NCBI RefSeq assembly: GCF_002796605.1
Contig: NZ_CP024923.1
Span: 248,001 to 312,000 of the forward strand
Reading direction: 5' to 3'
From: Sphingomonas psychrotolerans
GTDB lineage: Bacteria > Pseudomonadota > Alphaproteobacteria > Sphingomonadales > Sphingomonadaceae
DNA length: 64,000 nt
Below are positions 35,727 to 44,199 of the stretch, piece after piece (position 1 is the first letter of the stretch; every line of letters starts with the position of its first letter). Both the position numbers and the translations under genes were made by a program. The notes under the pieces were generated by a model. That model made no database searches. It was not told where the DNA came from and saw only the letters and a list, made by a program, of their open reading frames with translations.

Positions 35727-36779
35727 TTGAAAACCGACTGGGGCTTCCCCGATTTCGACCAACATGAGGGCGTTCACCTCTTCACCGACCATGCCAGCGG
35801 GCTGAGCGCGATTATCGCGATCCACTCGACTGCATTGGGGCCGGCAGCGGGCGGCGTGCGCTTCTGGCATTATGCCAATTCGGACGCGGCGATCACCGAC
35901 GCGCTGCGGCTGTCGCGGGGGATGAGCTACAAGAACGCGATGGCCAACCTGCCGATGGGCGGGGGCAAGGGCGTGATCCTCGCCGCCGAGCCCGGCGCGA
36001 CAGTGACGACTGCCCAGCTCGAGGCCTTCGGCCGCGCAGTCGAATCGCTCCAGGGCAAATATGTCACCGCCGAGGATGTCGGCATGTCCGAGGCGCGGAT
36101 GAAAATCGTCGCGACCCGGACGAAGCACGTCTCGGGCCTGCCGGTCGCGGCGGGCAGCGCGGGCGGCGATCCCGGCCCGGTGACCGCGCGCGGTGTCTAT
36201 CTGGGCGTCAAGGCGGCGGCGAAGCGCGGGCTCGGGGCCGATTCGATGGCCGGCGTGCGCGTCGCGATCCAGGGCGTCGGCTCGGTCGGCGGCGGGCTTG
36301 CCCGGCTGCTGGCTCAGGACAATGCGAAATTGGTGCTCGCCGACGTCAATGCCGAGCGAGCAAAGGCGCTGGCCGCCGAGCTGGGCGCCGAGGCTGTCGA
36401 CGCCGGGGATATCCTGACGCTCGATACCGACCTGTTCAGCCCCAACGCGCTGGGCGCGATCCTGACCGAACAATCGATCCCGGCGATCAAGGCGAAGGTG
36501 ATCGCGGGCGGCGCGAACAACCAGCTTGCGACGCGGGCCGACGGTGCGCGGCTGCACGATCGCGGCATCCTGTACGCGCCCGATTACGTGATCAACGCGG
36601 GCGGGATCATCAATGTCGGGCTCGAATATCTCGGGCAGGGCAATATGGCCGAGGTCCAGGCGCGGGTGGACAAGATCCCCGAGCGGCTGACCGAAGTGTG
36701 GGACGAGAGCGACCGCACCGGCGATCCTGAGAGCGAAGTCGCCGACCGAATCGCGCAGCGGCTGATCGGGCGCGGGTGA
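35727..36779 (+). CDS. Leu/Phe/Val-type amino-acid dehydrogenase
   Basis: A 350-residue enzyme of the Glu/Leu/Phe/Val dehydrogenase family, at the usual length for leucine dehydrogenase. The catalytic Lys is in LPMGGGKGVI, the substrate region in RGMSYKNAMANLPMG, and the NAD site is AIQGVGSVGGGLARLL. It oxidatively deaminates branched-chain or aromatic amino acids to 2-oxo acids, feeding catabolism. I take the TTG at 35727 (reading MKTDWGFPDFDQHEG); the frame runs back into tRNA-His, which cannot be coding. The weak start context makes the exact N-terminus uncertain. Confidence 0.88.
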   Translation: MKTDWGFPDFDQHEGVHLFTDHASGLSAIIAIHSTALGPAAGGVRFWHYANSDAAITDALRLSRGMSYKNAMANLPMGGGKGVILAAEPGATVTTAQLEAFGRAVESLQGKYVTAEDVGMSEARMKIVATRTKHVSGLPVAAGSAGGDPGPVTARGVYLGVKAAAKRGLGADSMAGVRVAIQGVGSVGGGLARLLAQDNAKLVLADVNAERAKALAAELGAEAVDAGDILTLDTDLFSPNALGAILTEQSIPAIKAKVIAGGANNQLATRADGARLHDRGILYAPDYVINAGGIINVGLEYLGQGNMAEVQARVDKIPERLTEVWDESDRTGDPESEVADRIAQRLIGRG

Positions 36780-37000
36780 TTCGGCGGGGCTGCTGTTGGA
36801 AACAGCGGGTCTGGTTTCACGGTTTGCGCGGTGAATCGGCAATTTAGTTGCCGGCGGTGACGATGTTGCGTTTGCGCCTGGCGCTTGCTTGCGTTCACCG
36901 GTTCAAAGAGCGTCTCGGACGTAGCGGACGAAGATCCTACATTTGAAGGGTGTCACCACCGGCCGCTTCCTCGTGCGGCGGGCTATCCAGAAACCCAATT

Positions 37001-37104
37001 GTCACCCCGGCCCTGTGCCGGGGTCCACCGTGCGGTGAGGAAAGTCGCACGAGGCGAGAGGGGCTCGCCCGGGGAGCAGTGGCCCCCGGCACAAGGCCGG
37101 TGAC
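37001..37104. repeat. REPIN-like inverted repeat pair, type 1
   Basis: Left arm starts GTCACCCCGGCCCTGTGCCG; the right arm ends CCCGGCACAAGGCCGGTGAC in the opposite orientation. Similar pairs occur at 38626-38731 and 45620-45751. Confidence 0.8.
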
Positions 37105-37120
37105 CGAGGTTTGTGGTTCT

Positions 37121-37198
37121 GTCATCGCCCCGGCTAAAGCCGGGGCCTCGGGCCGCGAGCGCGACGCCTGAGATCCCGGCTTTCGCCGGAAGGACGAT
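37121..37198. repeat. REP-like inverted repeat pair, type 2
   Basis: Left arm GTCATCGCCCCGGCTAAAGC with its hairpin, right arm GAGATCCCGGCTTTCGCCGG. Related to the pairs at 44104-44184 and 55390-55469. Confidence 0.65.
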
Positions 37199-37289
37199 TA
37201 TGGGGGGAGCGCGCACAAAAAAATCGCGCCCCATGTCACATCCGGGCGCGTCGCCTCGTCATGTCTTCGTACCCATAAGGAGACTGACC

Positions 37290-37751
37290 ATGACTCAACG
37301 CCTCGATCCGTTCGCCGCCGCGCCTGTCCAGATGCAGGCATGGCTCGACATGTCGCTCAAGATCGCGCCGGCGATCGAGCATAGCCTGCTCGAACTGGTC
37401 AAGATCCGCGCCTCGCAGATCAACGGCTGCGCCAATTGCATCAACATGCACACCGCCGATGCGCGCAAGGCGGGCGAGACCGAGCAGCGCATCTATCTGC
37501 TGAGCGCATGGCACGACGCGCCGGTCTTTTCGGCGCGCGAGCGTGCGGCGCTGGCATGGACCGATGCACTGACTCTGATATCGACGGCGCGGGCGCCGCG
37601 CGAAGTGTACGATGCGCTCGCCGCGGAATTCACGCCGGAGGAACAGGTGCAGCTGACCCTGATGATCAACGTGATCAACGGATGGAACCGCCTCGCGGTC
37701 GGTTGCGGGCTGTTCTACGAGGGCAAGCCGGCCACGGCGCGGGCCGCGTGA
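37290..37751 (+). CDS. carboxymuconolactone decarboxylase-family (AhpD-like) protein
   Basis: A 153-residue protein with the AhpD-type redox motif: Glu in LLELVKIRAS, then the CxxC in NGCANCINMH with the following His. Such proteins are small alkylhydroperoxidase-like enzymes. AAGGAG precedes the ATG at 37290. Its stop overlaps the next gene's GTG (GTGA), and the neighbour is an ECF41 sigma factor, a pairing that is characteristic of the ECF41 group, in which the sigma factor controls exactly this kind of gene. Confidence 0.92.
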   Translation: MTQRLDPFAAAPVQMQAWLDMSLKIAPAIEHSLLELVKIRASQINGCANCINMHTADARKAGETEQRIYLLSAWHDAPVFSARERAALAWTDALTLISTARAPREVYDALAAEFTPEEQVQLTLMINVINGWNRLAVGCGLFYEGKPATARAA

Positions 37752-38602
37752 GCGACGCGGCGATCTCGTTCGATCCGCTGCGGCCGCGGCTGGCCCGCAT
37801 CGCCTATCGCATGCTGGGCTCGGTCGCGGACGCAGAGGACGTGGTGCAGGATGCGTTCCTGCGCTGGATGGGTGCGGACCGCGATGCGATCCGCGAGCCC
37901 GAGGCGTTCCTGCGCCGGGTGGTGACGCGATTGTGCCTCGATCAGCTCAAATCGGCGCGGGCGCGACGCGAGACCTATGTCGGGCCGTGGCTACCCGAGC
38001 CGGTGGTCGAGGAGGGGGAGGAGGCGGACGACGTCACCTTGCCGCTGATGCTGGCGCTCGAGCGGCTGAGCCCGCTCGAGCGCGCGGCGTTCCTGCTCCA
38101 CGACGTGTTCGGCGTGCCGTTCGACGAGATCGCCGAGACGATCGGTCGCGACGCCGCCGCGACACGCCAGCTCGCGAGTCGCGCCCGCACCCATGTCCGC
38201 GCCGCGCGGCCGCGCTTCGAAATACCGAAGGCGCGCGGGCTTGAGATTGCCGAAGCGTTCTTCCATGCTTCGCGCAGCGGCGACATGGGCGCGCTGCGCG
38301 GTCTGCTTGCCGACGATGTCTCGGTCTATTCGGACGGCGGCGGCAAGGTCCATGCCGGGCTGCGGCCGATCCTCGGCATTGAGGACGTGATGAAGCTGCA
38401 TGGCTCGCTGGCGCGCTTCTTCGCGAAGGAGATGTCGCGCATCGAGCGCTGGGGGATGATCAACGGGCTGCCCGGATTCGTGACCCGCGAACCCGGCGGC
38501 GTGCTGCAGACCACGGCGCTGGCGATCGAGGACGGCAAGATCCTGGGCATCTACATCATGCGCAATCCGGACAAATTGCGGCATCTTGGCGCGGTGCATT
38601 AG
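37748..38602 (+). CDS. ECF41-type RNA polymerase sigma factor
   Basis: A 284-residue sigma factor beginning at GTG 37748. Region 2 is ARIAYRMLGSVADAEDVVQD, region 4 is LERAAFLLHDVFGVPFDEIA, the linker holds the group marker GPWLPEPV, and the C-terminus is a SnoaL-like domain of about 100 residues (AEAFFHASRSGDMGALRGLL) ending in NPDKLRHL. In ECF41 proteins this C-terminal extension replaces an anti-sigma factor and regulates activity from within. It is translationally coupled to the AhpD-like gene. Confidence 0.93.
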   Translation: MSDAAISFDPLRPRLARIAYRMLGSVADAEDVVQDAFLRWMGADRDAIREPEAFLRRVVTRLCLDQLKSARARRETYVGPWLPEPVVEEGEEADDVTLPLMLALERLSPLERAAFLLHDVFGVPFDEIAETIGRDAAATRQLASRARTHVRAARPRFEIPKARGLEIAEAFFHASRSGDMGALRGLLADDVSVYSDGGGKVHAGLRPILGIEDVMKLHGSLARFFAKEMSRIERWGMINGLPGFVTREPGGVLQTTALAIEDGKILGIYIMRNPDKLRHLGAVH

Positions 38603-38625
38603 AGTGGGCCGACATTCTTTTCCCT

Positions 38626-38731
38626 GTCACCCCGGACTTGTTCCGGGGTCCACTGCGCCGCGAGTGCCGGCAAAGAGCCTCTATCGCATCGCTCGGACGC
38701 CTGGAGGGCCCCGGAATAAGTTCGGGGTGAC
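38626..38731. repeat. REPIN-like inverted repeat pair, type 1
   Basis: Left arm GTCACCCCGGACTTGTTCCG, right arm CGGAATAAGTTCGGGGTGAC; same family as 37001-37104. Confidence 0.85.
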
Positions 38732-38831
38732 AGAAAGGGGGGAATCTTTCGGCGCGCGCGCTTCCGGGCAGGGGCGGTGGGGCCGGTTTTTTCTCCCGTC
38801 CGGGGCCTCCCGCCCCTCTGGACAATAAAAG

Positions 38832-38891
38832 TACCGGCCAGTATAGAAAGCTCTTGACGCACCGCAGCGCGATTTCTATACCAAGCGGTAT
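38832..38891 (+). promoter_or_regulatory. efflux-operon promoter with two operator-like palindromes
   Basis: The -35 box TTGACG (38854-38859) and -10 box TATACC (38877-38882) are 17 bp apart. Two related inverted repeats flank them: TACCGGCCAGTA (38832-38843, near-palindromic) before the -35, and ATACC-AAGC-GGTAT (38878-38891) over the -10 and start point. Both fit TACC-n5-GTAT. This pattern suits a TetR-type repressor of an RND pump, but no TetR gene is adjacent. Confidence 0.7.
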
Positions 38892-38982
38892 GGAAGTGAT
38901 CCGTCACCTTCGCAACCGGGACCAGACGAAGGAGCTGCCTATGCGTCAGCCAACCAAACAGCGAGATCGGGCCACGGCCTGA
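38890..38982 (+). CDS. possible leader peptide of the RND operon
   Basis: A 30-codon frame (MEVIRHLRNRDQTKELPMRQ at its start) whose ATG falls at the expected transcription start, so it could be read leaderless; an internal ATG at 38941 is preceded by a good GAAGGAG and would give a 13-residue peptide MRQPTKQRDRATA. Too short for homology, rich in Arg. It may be a regulatory leader or chance. Confidence 0.35.
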   Translation: MEVIRHLRNRDQTKELPMRQPTKQRDRATA

Positions 38983-39158
38983 ACCATCGGCGCCTCGCGC
39001 GCCGATCCACATTCGAGGCCCAGCCATCCTGCCGCGCGAGCATCGCTCGGGCGAGGAGGGTCTGCGCTTTCGCGACAATAATCACCGGTGATCCCGCGGC
39101 CCAGTCGCCGCGGGCAGGGGAGCGGTACGTCCGCCACCGGTTGGAAGGGAGAAAAACC

Positions 39159-39572
39159 ATGGCCTATCTGAATTTCGCGACGCTGCAGGGCAGCCCCGTC
39201 GCCACGCCCGACGACGTCACGACCACCGACGTCACGGCCGCACCGCGCACCCGCACCGGCCTTTCCGCGCTGGAATGGCAAGTGGTGGCGATCGCCCAGC
39301 ACGACCGGCTCTCGTCGCTGGCAAAGCCGGGCCGGCTCGCCACTGCGCTCACCATGATCTTCGGCGGCCAGCGGCCCAATCCCGAGCTCGCCGACTCGCG
39401 TCTCGAGGCGCTCCGCCGCCTCGCCGTCCATGCGTGGCACCGCGGCTATTCGGTGCCGCGCGCCGCGATCCGCGCCTTCCACGAGGCCGGCTTCACCATC
39501 GAACAATATGAAACGCTGCTCGCCAGCATCAGCCGGGGCCGGGCAGCTCTCAATCAGGGAATTCGTGCATGA
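39159..39572 (+). CDS. conserved-looking hypothetical protein, first gene of the RND operon
   Basis: A 137-residue soluble protein starting at 39159 behind GGAAGGGAG. After a Thr-rich N-terminus it is helical (GLSALEWQVVAIAQHDRLSS, LRRLAVHAWHRGYSVPRAAI, FHEAGFTIEQYETLLASI). No catalytic motif is visible. Its stop overlaps the ATG of the efflux adaptor by four bases, so it is co-translated with the pump and probably relates to its assembly or regulation; I do not recognise the family. Confidence 0.78.
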   Translation: MAYLNFATLQGSPVATPDDVTTTDVTAAPRTRTGLSALEWQVVAIAQHDRLSSLAKPGRLATALTMIFGGQRPNPELADSRLEALRRLAVHAWHRGYSVPRAAIRAFHEAGFTIEQYETLLASISRGRAALNQGIRA

Positions 39573-40840
39573 ACATGATCACGCGTATCGACCCGGTCGA
39601 GCCCGCTGCGGCCGAAGCGGGCCCGCTCGACCGCCGGCGCCGTCCGCTCTGGCAAAAGGGCGCGCTCGTCGCGCTGCCGGTGCTGCTCGTTGCCGGAGGC
39701 GTCGGCTTCTTCAATCGTGAATCGCCGGCGATCGCCGCACCGCCGCCGCCCACCGTCACCGTCGCCCAGCCGCTGGTGCGCCAGGTGAACGAATGGGACG
39801 ATTATGTCGGCCGCTTCGAGGCGAGCCGTAGCGTCGAGGTGCGTCCGCGCGTCTCGGGGCAGATCACCGGCATCCACTTCACCGATGGCGCGATCGTCCA
39901 GAAGGGGCAATTGCTCTTCACGCTCGACGCGCGGCCGTTCGCCGCGGCGCTGGCCGAAGCGCGTGCCGGCCTCGCCAGCGCGCAGAGCGAACAGGCGCTC
40001 GCCGAATCCGATCTCGGCCGCGCCGAGCGGCTGGTCGCGGTCGAGGCGGTGTCGAAAAGCGATGTCGAGCGGCTCCAGGCGCGGGTCCGTGCGGCGCGTG
40101 CTTCGGTCGCCGCGGCGCAGGCCCGGGTTCGCGCCCGTTCGCTCGACGTCGAGTTCACTCAGGTCCGCGCGCCGATCGCCGGCCGGATCTCGGATCGCAA
40201 GGTCGATGCCGGCAATCTGGTCGCAGCGGGCGAAGGGGCGGGCGGTTCGCTGCTCACCACGATCAATGCGCTCGACCCGATCTATTTCAGCTTCGACGGT
40301 TCCGAGGCTTTGTTCCTCAAGGCCAAGCGTGCGGCGGCTGCCGGCGGCGCGGCGTCGCCGGTCGAGATCCGCCTGCAGGACGAGCCGGACCATCGCTGGA
40401 AGGGCCATCTCGACTTTACTGACAACGGGCTCGATCCCCGCTCGGGGACGATGCGCGGCCGCGCGGTGCTGAGCAATCCGGGGATGTTTCTCACCCCCGG
40501 CATGTTCGGCAACATGCGGCTCTCGGCGGGTGGCACCACCACCGCGCTGATGGTTCCCGATTCGGCGATCGGCACCGATCAGGCGCGCAAGATCGTCGTC
40601 ACGGTTGGCAAGGACGGCACGCTCCAGCCCAAGCCGGTGGTTCTCGGCCCCGTGGTCGACGGGCTCCGCGTCGTCCGCTCGGGGCTCACCCCGCAGGACC
40701 GCGTCGTCCTCGCCGGCGGGCTGATGGCGCCCCCGGGAAGCAAGGTCCAGATCAAGCCGGGCAAGATCGAACCCCAGGCGGTGGCCGCCGCACCCGCCAT
40801 CTCGGCTCCGGTCACGGGCGAAGCAACCTTCGCCCGCTGA
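39569..40840 (+). CDS. RND efflux periplasmic adaptor subunit
   Basis: A 423-residue membrane-fusion protein of the AcrA/MexA type. A single N-terminal membrane segment (ALVALPVLLVAGGVGFF) is followed by the lipoyl halves (SVEVRPRVSGQITGIHFTDG and FTQVRAPIAGRISDRKVDAG), the alpha-hairpin (about residues 130-190) and beta-barrel domains (LSNPGMFLTPGMFGNMRL). No lipobox Cys is seen, so it is anchored by the helix. It links the RND pump at 40918 to the outer-membrane factor. Confidence 0.94.
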   Translation: MNMITRIDPVEPAAAEAGPLDRRRRPLWQKGALVALPVLLVAGGVGFFNRESPAIAAPPPPTVTVAQPLVRQVNEWDDYVGRFEASRSVEVRPRVSGQITGIHFTDGAIVQKGQLLFTLDARPFAAALAEARAGLASAQSEQALAESDLGRAERLVAVEAVSKSDVERLQARVRAARASVAAAQARVRARSLDVEFTQVRAPIAGRISDRKVDAGNLVAAGEGAGGSLLTTINALDPIYFSFDGSEALFLKAKRAAAAGGAASPVEIRLQDEPDHRWKGHLDFTDNGLDPRSGTMRGRAVLSNPGMFLTPGMFGNMRLSAGGTTTALMVPDSAIGTDQARKIVVTVGKDGTLQPKPVVLGPVVDGLRVVRSGLTPQDRVVLAGGLMAPPGSKVQIKPGKIEPQAVAAAPAISAPVTGEATFAR

Positions 40841-40917
40841 CCGACCTGCCGCCGGGCGGTCCCCAAGAGCCCGGCGGCAGGACCCTTTTCAGAAATCCCT
40901 CCAGCGAGGAGTAGGCC

Positions 40918-43900
40918 ATGCGCCTCTCGCGTTTCTTCATCACGCGTCCGATCTTCGCCGCGGTCATCGCGGTCGTGATCACGATCATCGGTGCGATCGC
41001 CTATCTGGCGCTCCCGATTTCGCAATATCCCGACATCGTCCCCCCGACGGTGACGGTCACTGCCGGCTATCCCGGCGCCTCGGCCGAGACCGTCGCCGAG
41101 ACCGTCGCCGCGCCGATCGAACAGGAAATCAACGGCGTCGACGACATGCTCTACCAGTCGTCGCAATCGACTGGCGACGGCAACGTCACGATCACCGTGA
41201 CGTTCAAGTCGGGCACCGATCTCGATGCCGCGCAGGTGCTCGTCCAGAACCGCGTCGCGGTCGCAATCCCACGCCTGCCGGAGGAAGTGCAGCGCCTCGG
41301 CGTCGTGACGCGCAAGACCACCCCGGACTTCCTGATGGTGGTCAATCTGATCTCGCCCGACAAATCGGTCGATCGCAGCTACATCTCCAATTACGCACTG
41401 ACCCAGGTCAAGGACCGGCTCGCCCGGATCAACGGCGTCGGCGACGTGCGGATGTTCGGCGCGCGTGACTATGCGATGCGGATCTGGATCGATCCGGGCC
41501 GCGCGGCGGCGCTCGACCTGACTGCCGGCGATATCGTCCAGGCGCTGCGGTCGCAGAACATCCAGGTCGCGGCGGGTACCCTCGGCCAGGCGGGCTCGCA
41601 GCCGAGCGGCAGTGCCTTCCAGCTCAACATCGAGACGCAGGGCCGTCTCAAGGACCCGAGCGAATTCGGCCAGGTGGTGATCCGCACCGATACCGACGGG
41701 CGGCAGGTGCGCGTCAGCGACGTGGCGCGCGTCGAGCTGGGCGCGGCGGACTATTCGTCGAACACCTATCTTTCGAACCAGCCCACTGTCATCCTCGGCG
41801 TCTTCCAGCGCCCGGGCTCGAACGCACTCGCCGCGGCGACGGCGGTCGAGGACGAGCTCAAGGCGATGTCGAAGAACTTCCCCAAGGGCCTCGAATATCG
41901 CGTCATCTACAACCCGACCGAGTTCATCTCGCAGTCGATCGACGCAGTCTATCACACGCTGGGCGAAGCGATCCTGCTCGTCGTGCTCGTCGTCATCGTG
42001 TTCCTCCAGAAATGGCGCGCTGCGATCATTCCGGTGGTCGCGATCCCGGTCTCGCTGATCGGCACGATGGCAGTGCTGCTGCCGCTCGGCTATTCGCTCA
42101 ACAACCTCTCGCTGTTCGGCCTGGTGCTGGCGATCGGCATCGTCGTCGACGACGCGATCGTCGTGGTCGAGAATGTCGAGCGAAACCTGTCGCGCGGCAT
42201 GACCCCGCTCGAGGCGGCGCGCACGTCGATGGACGAAGTGTCGGGCGCGCTGGTTGCGATCGTGCTGGTGCTGCTCGCGGTGTTCCTGCCGACCTTGTTC
42301 CTCAACGGTCTGTCGGGCGCCTTCTACAAGCAGTTCGCCGTGACGATCTCGGTCGCGACTGCGATTTCGCTGCTGGTCTCGCTCACGCTCTCTCCGGCGC
42401 TCGCCGCAGTGCTGCTCAAGGGGCATGAAGGCGAGCCGAAGGGTCCGATCTCGCGCGTGATGCGGCGCGGGGCGGACGCGTTCAACCGCGGCTTCGAGCG
42501 GATGAGCGACAGCTATTCGCGGCTGACCCGGACGCTGGTGATGCGGCCGAGGCGGATGATGGTGGCCTATGCCGGCCTGATCGCCGCCACGGTCGGGCTG
42601 TTCTGGGTGACGCCGGTCGGCTTCATCCCGGCGCAGGACCAGGGCTATTTCCTCACCGTGATCCAGCTGCCGCCGGGCTCGTCGCTCGAGCGCACCGACG
42701 AAGTGATGCGCAAGGTCGTCGCGCGCATCCTGCCGATCAAGGGCGTCAAGGGCTCGGTGATGCTTGCCGGCTTCGACGGCCCGTCGCAGACCCTCGCCCC
42801 CAATAGCGCCGCGGCGTACGTTCCCCTGCTCTCGTTCGAGGAGCGCAAGAAGCTCGGCGTCAGCTACGCCGAGATCATGAACGAGGCGCGAACGCGCACC
42901 GCCGACATCAACGAGGCGATGCTGCTCGTCGTCCCGCCGCCGCTCATCCAGGGCATCGGCTCGGCCGGTGGCTATCGGATGATGGTCCAGGATCGCGGCG
43001 AGCATGGCTATGCCGAACTCGGCAAGACGGCTTATGGGCTGATCGGTCAGGCCAACCAGACCCCCGGCCTCCAGCAGATCTACACCTTCTTCAACACCGC
43101 CACGCCGCGCGTCTTCGCCGATATCGACCGGCGCAAGGCCAATCTGCTCGGCGTGCCGCCCGAGCGGGTGTTTGAGGCGCTCAACGTCTATCTCGGCTCG
43201 GCCTTCGTCAACGATTTCAACATGCTCGGCCGGACGTATCGGGTGACGGCGCAAGCAGACGCACCGTTCCGCGCAACCGAGGCGGACATCGCCAACTTGA
43301 AGACCCGTTCGAACTCGGGGGCGATGGTGCCGATCGGTTCGGTCGCGACCTTCGAGAACAAGACCGGGCCGTATCGCGTGACGCGCTACAATCTGTTCCC
43401 GGCAGTCGAAGTCGATGGCGATACCGCGCCGGGCTATAGCTCGGGCCGGTCGCTGGACACGATGGAGCAGCTCGCGAGCAACTTGCCCGCCGGCTACAAC
43501 GCCGAATGGACCGGCATCGCTTTCCAGCAGAAGATGGCGGGAAGCACTGCGGGCCTCGTCTTCGGGCTGGCGGTATTGTTCGTCTTCCTCGTGCTCGCGG
43601 CGCAATATGAGAGCCTGACGATGCCGCTGGCGATCATCCTGATCGTGCCGATGTGTCTGCTCGCGGCGATGGCCGGGGTGAACCTGCGGGGGATGGACAA
43701 TAACGTCCTCACCCAGATCGGCCTCGTCGTGCTGATCGCGCTGGCCGCGAAGAACGCGATCCTTGTGGTCGAGTTCGCCAAACAGGCCGAGGAAGAGGAC
43801 GGGCTGTCGCCGGTCGAGGCGGCAGTGCGCGCCGCGCGCGATCGTCTGCGGCCGATCCTGATGACGTCGTTCGCCTTCATCCTCGGCGCCGTGCCGCTGC

Positions 43901-44100
43901 TGATCGCGACCGGCGCAGGGGCGGAGCTTCGTCAGGCGCTCGGCACTGCTGTGTTCTTCGGGATGATGGGCGTGACCGGCTTCGGTCTGCTCTTCACGCC
44001 AACCTTCTACGTCGTCTGCCGCGAGCTTGGACAGCGTCTCGCGCGCAGGCGGCGTGGATCCGCGGATGGCCACGAGCCGGTGCTCCAGCCCGCCGAGTAA
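40918..44100 (+). CDS. RND multidrug efflux permease (AcrB/HAE1 type)
   Basis: A 1060-residue inner-membrane pump, the usual length. The start MRLSRFFITRPIFAAVIAVV and the second-half repeat are typical of hydrophobe/amphiphile efflux permeases; helix 4 holds the proton-relay Asp pair in VLAIGIVVDDAIVVVENVER and helix 10 the Lys in LIALAAKNAILVVEFAK. Docking and porter domains lie in the two large loops. It exports drugs, dyes or detergents with the adaptor upstream and an outer-membrane factor downstream. AGCGAGGAGTAGGCC precedes the ATG. Confidence 0.95.
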   Translation: MRLSRFFITRPIFAAVIAVVITIIGAIAYLALPISQYPDIVPPTVTVTAGYPGASAETVAETVAAPIEQEINGVDDMLYQSSQSTGDGNVTITVTFKSGTDLDAAQVLVQNRVAVAIPRLPEEVQRLGVVTRKTTPDFLMVVNLISPDKSVDRSYISNYALTQVKDRLARINGVGDVRMFGARDYAMRIWIDPGRAAALDLTAGDIVQALRSQNIQVAAGTLGQAGSQPSGSAFQLNIETQGRLKDPSEFGQVVIRTDTDGRQVRVSDVARVELGAADYSSNTYLSNQPTVILGVFQRPGSNALAAATAVEDELKAMSKNFPKGLEYRVIYNPTEFISQSIDAVYHTLGEAILLVVLVVIVFLQKWRAAIIPVVAIPVSLIGTMAVLLPLGYSLNNLSLFGLVLAIGIVVDDAIVVVENVERNLSRGMTPLEAARTSMDEVSGALVAIVLVLLAVFLPTLFLNGLSGAFYKQFAVTISVATAISLLVSLTLSPALAAVLLKGHEGEPKGPISRVMRRGADAFNRGFERMSDSYSRLTRTLVMRPRRMMVAYAGLIAATVGLFWVTPVGFIPAQDQGYFLTVIQLPPGSSLERTDEVMRKVVARILPIKGVKGSVMLAGFDGPSQTLAPNSAAAYVPLLSFEERKKLGVSYAEIMNEARTRTADINEAMLLVVPPPLIQGIGSAGGYRMMVQDRGEHGYAELGKTAYGLIGQANQTPGLQQIYTFFNTATPRVFADIDRRKANLLGVPPERVFEALNVYLGSAFVNDFNMLGRTYRVTAQADAPFRATEADIANLKTRSNSGAMVPIGSVATFENKTGPYRVTRYNLFPAVEVDGDTAPGYSSGRSLDTMEQLASNLPAGYNAEWTGIAFQQKMAGSTAGLVFGLAVLFVFLVLAAQYESLTMPLAIILIVPMCLLAAMAGVNLRGMDNNVLTQIGLVVLIALAAKNAILVVEFAKQAEEEDGLSPVEAAVRAARDRLRPILMTSFAFILGAVPLLIATGAGAELRQALGTAVFFGMMGVTGFGLLFTPTFYVVCRELGQRLARRRRGSADGHEPVLQPAE

Positions 44101-44103
44101 TAA

Positions 44104-44184
44104 CCGTCGTCCCGGCGAAAGCCGGGATCTCAGGCGGCTCCATCCCGCCATCGCCCGAGATCCCGGCTTCCGCCGGGACGACGG
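44104..44184. repeat. REP-like inverted repeat pair, type 2
   Basis: CCGTCGTCCCGGCGAAAGCC at the left, its near-complement GGCTTCCGCCGGGACGACGG at the right; lies inside the efflux operon between permease and outer-membrane factor. Confidence 0.85.
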
Positions 44185-44199
44185 GCAGGAGGAAGTGAA

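Larger units (their letters stand above)
36780..37289. other. intergenic region with REP-like repeats
   Basis: About 510 bp without a supported gene. It holds two kinds of short GC-rich inverted repeats (given separately) and, near its end, the ribosome site of the AhpD-like gene. Reading frames through this part are artefacts of the repeats. Confidence 0.6.
38603..39158. other. intergenic region with REPIN, promoter and leader ORF of the efflux operon
   Basis: About 555 bp. From left: a REPIN-like pair (38626-38731), a strong promoter with operator-like palindromes (38832-38891), a possible leader ORF (38890-38982), and about 175 bp with no feature I can support before the start at 39159. 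Confidence 0.6.

Noticed and set aside
37001..37198. CRISPR array
   Set aside because: Repeats are inverted, few and unequal, with no regular spacers; no cas genes are present anywhere in the window.
36885..37289. Several short frames between the dehydrogenase and the AhpD-like gene
   Set aside because: They run through REP-like repeats on both strands and have no ribosome sites.
40579..44151. 1190-codon minus-strand frame
   Set aside because: Antisense shadow of the RND adaptor and permease; composition rich in Arg, His and Asp as expected for a mirror frame.
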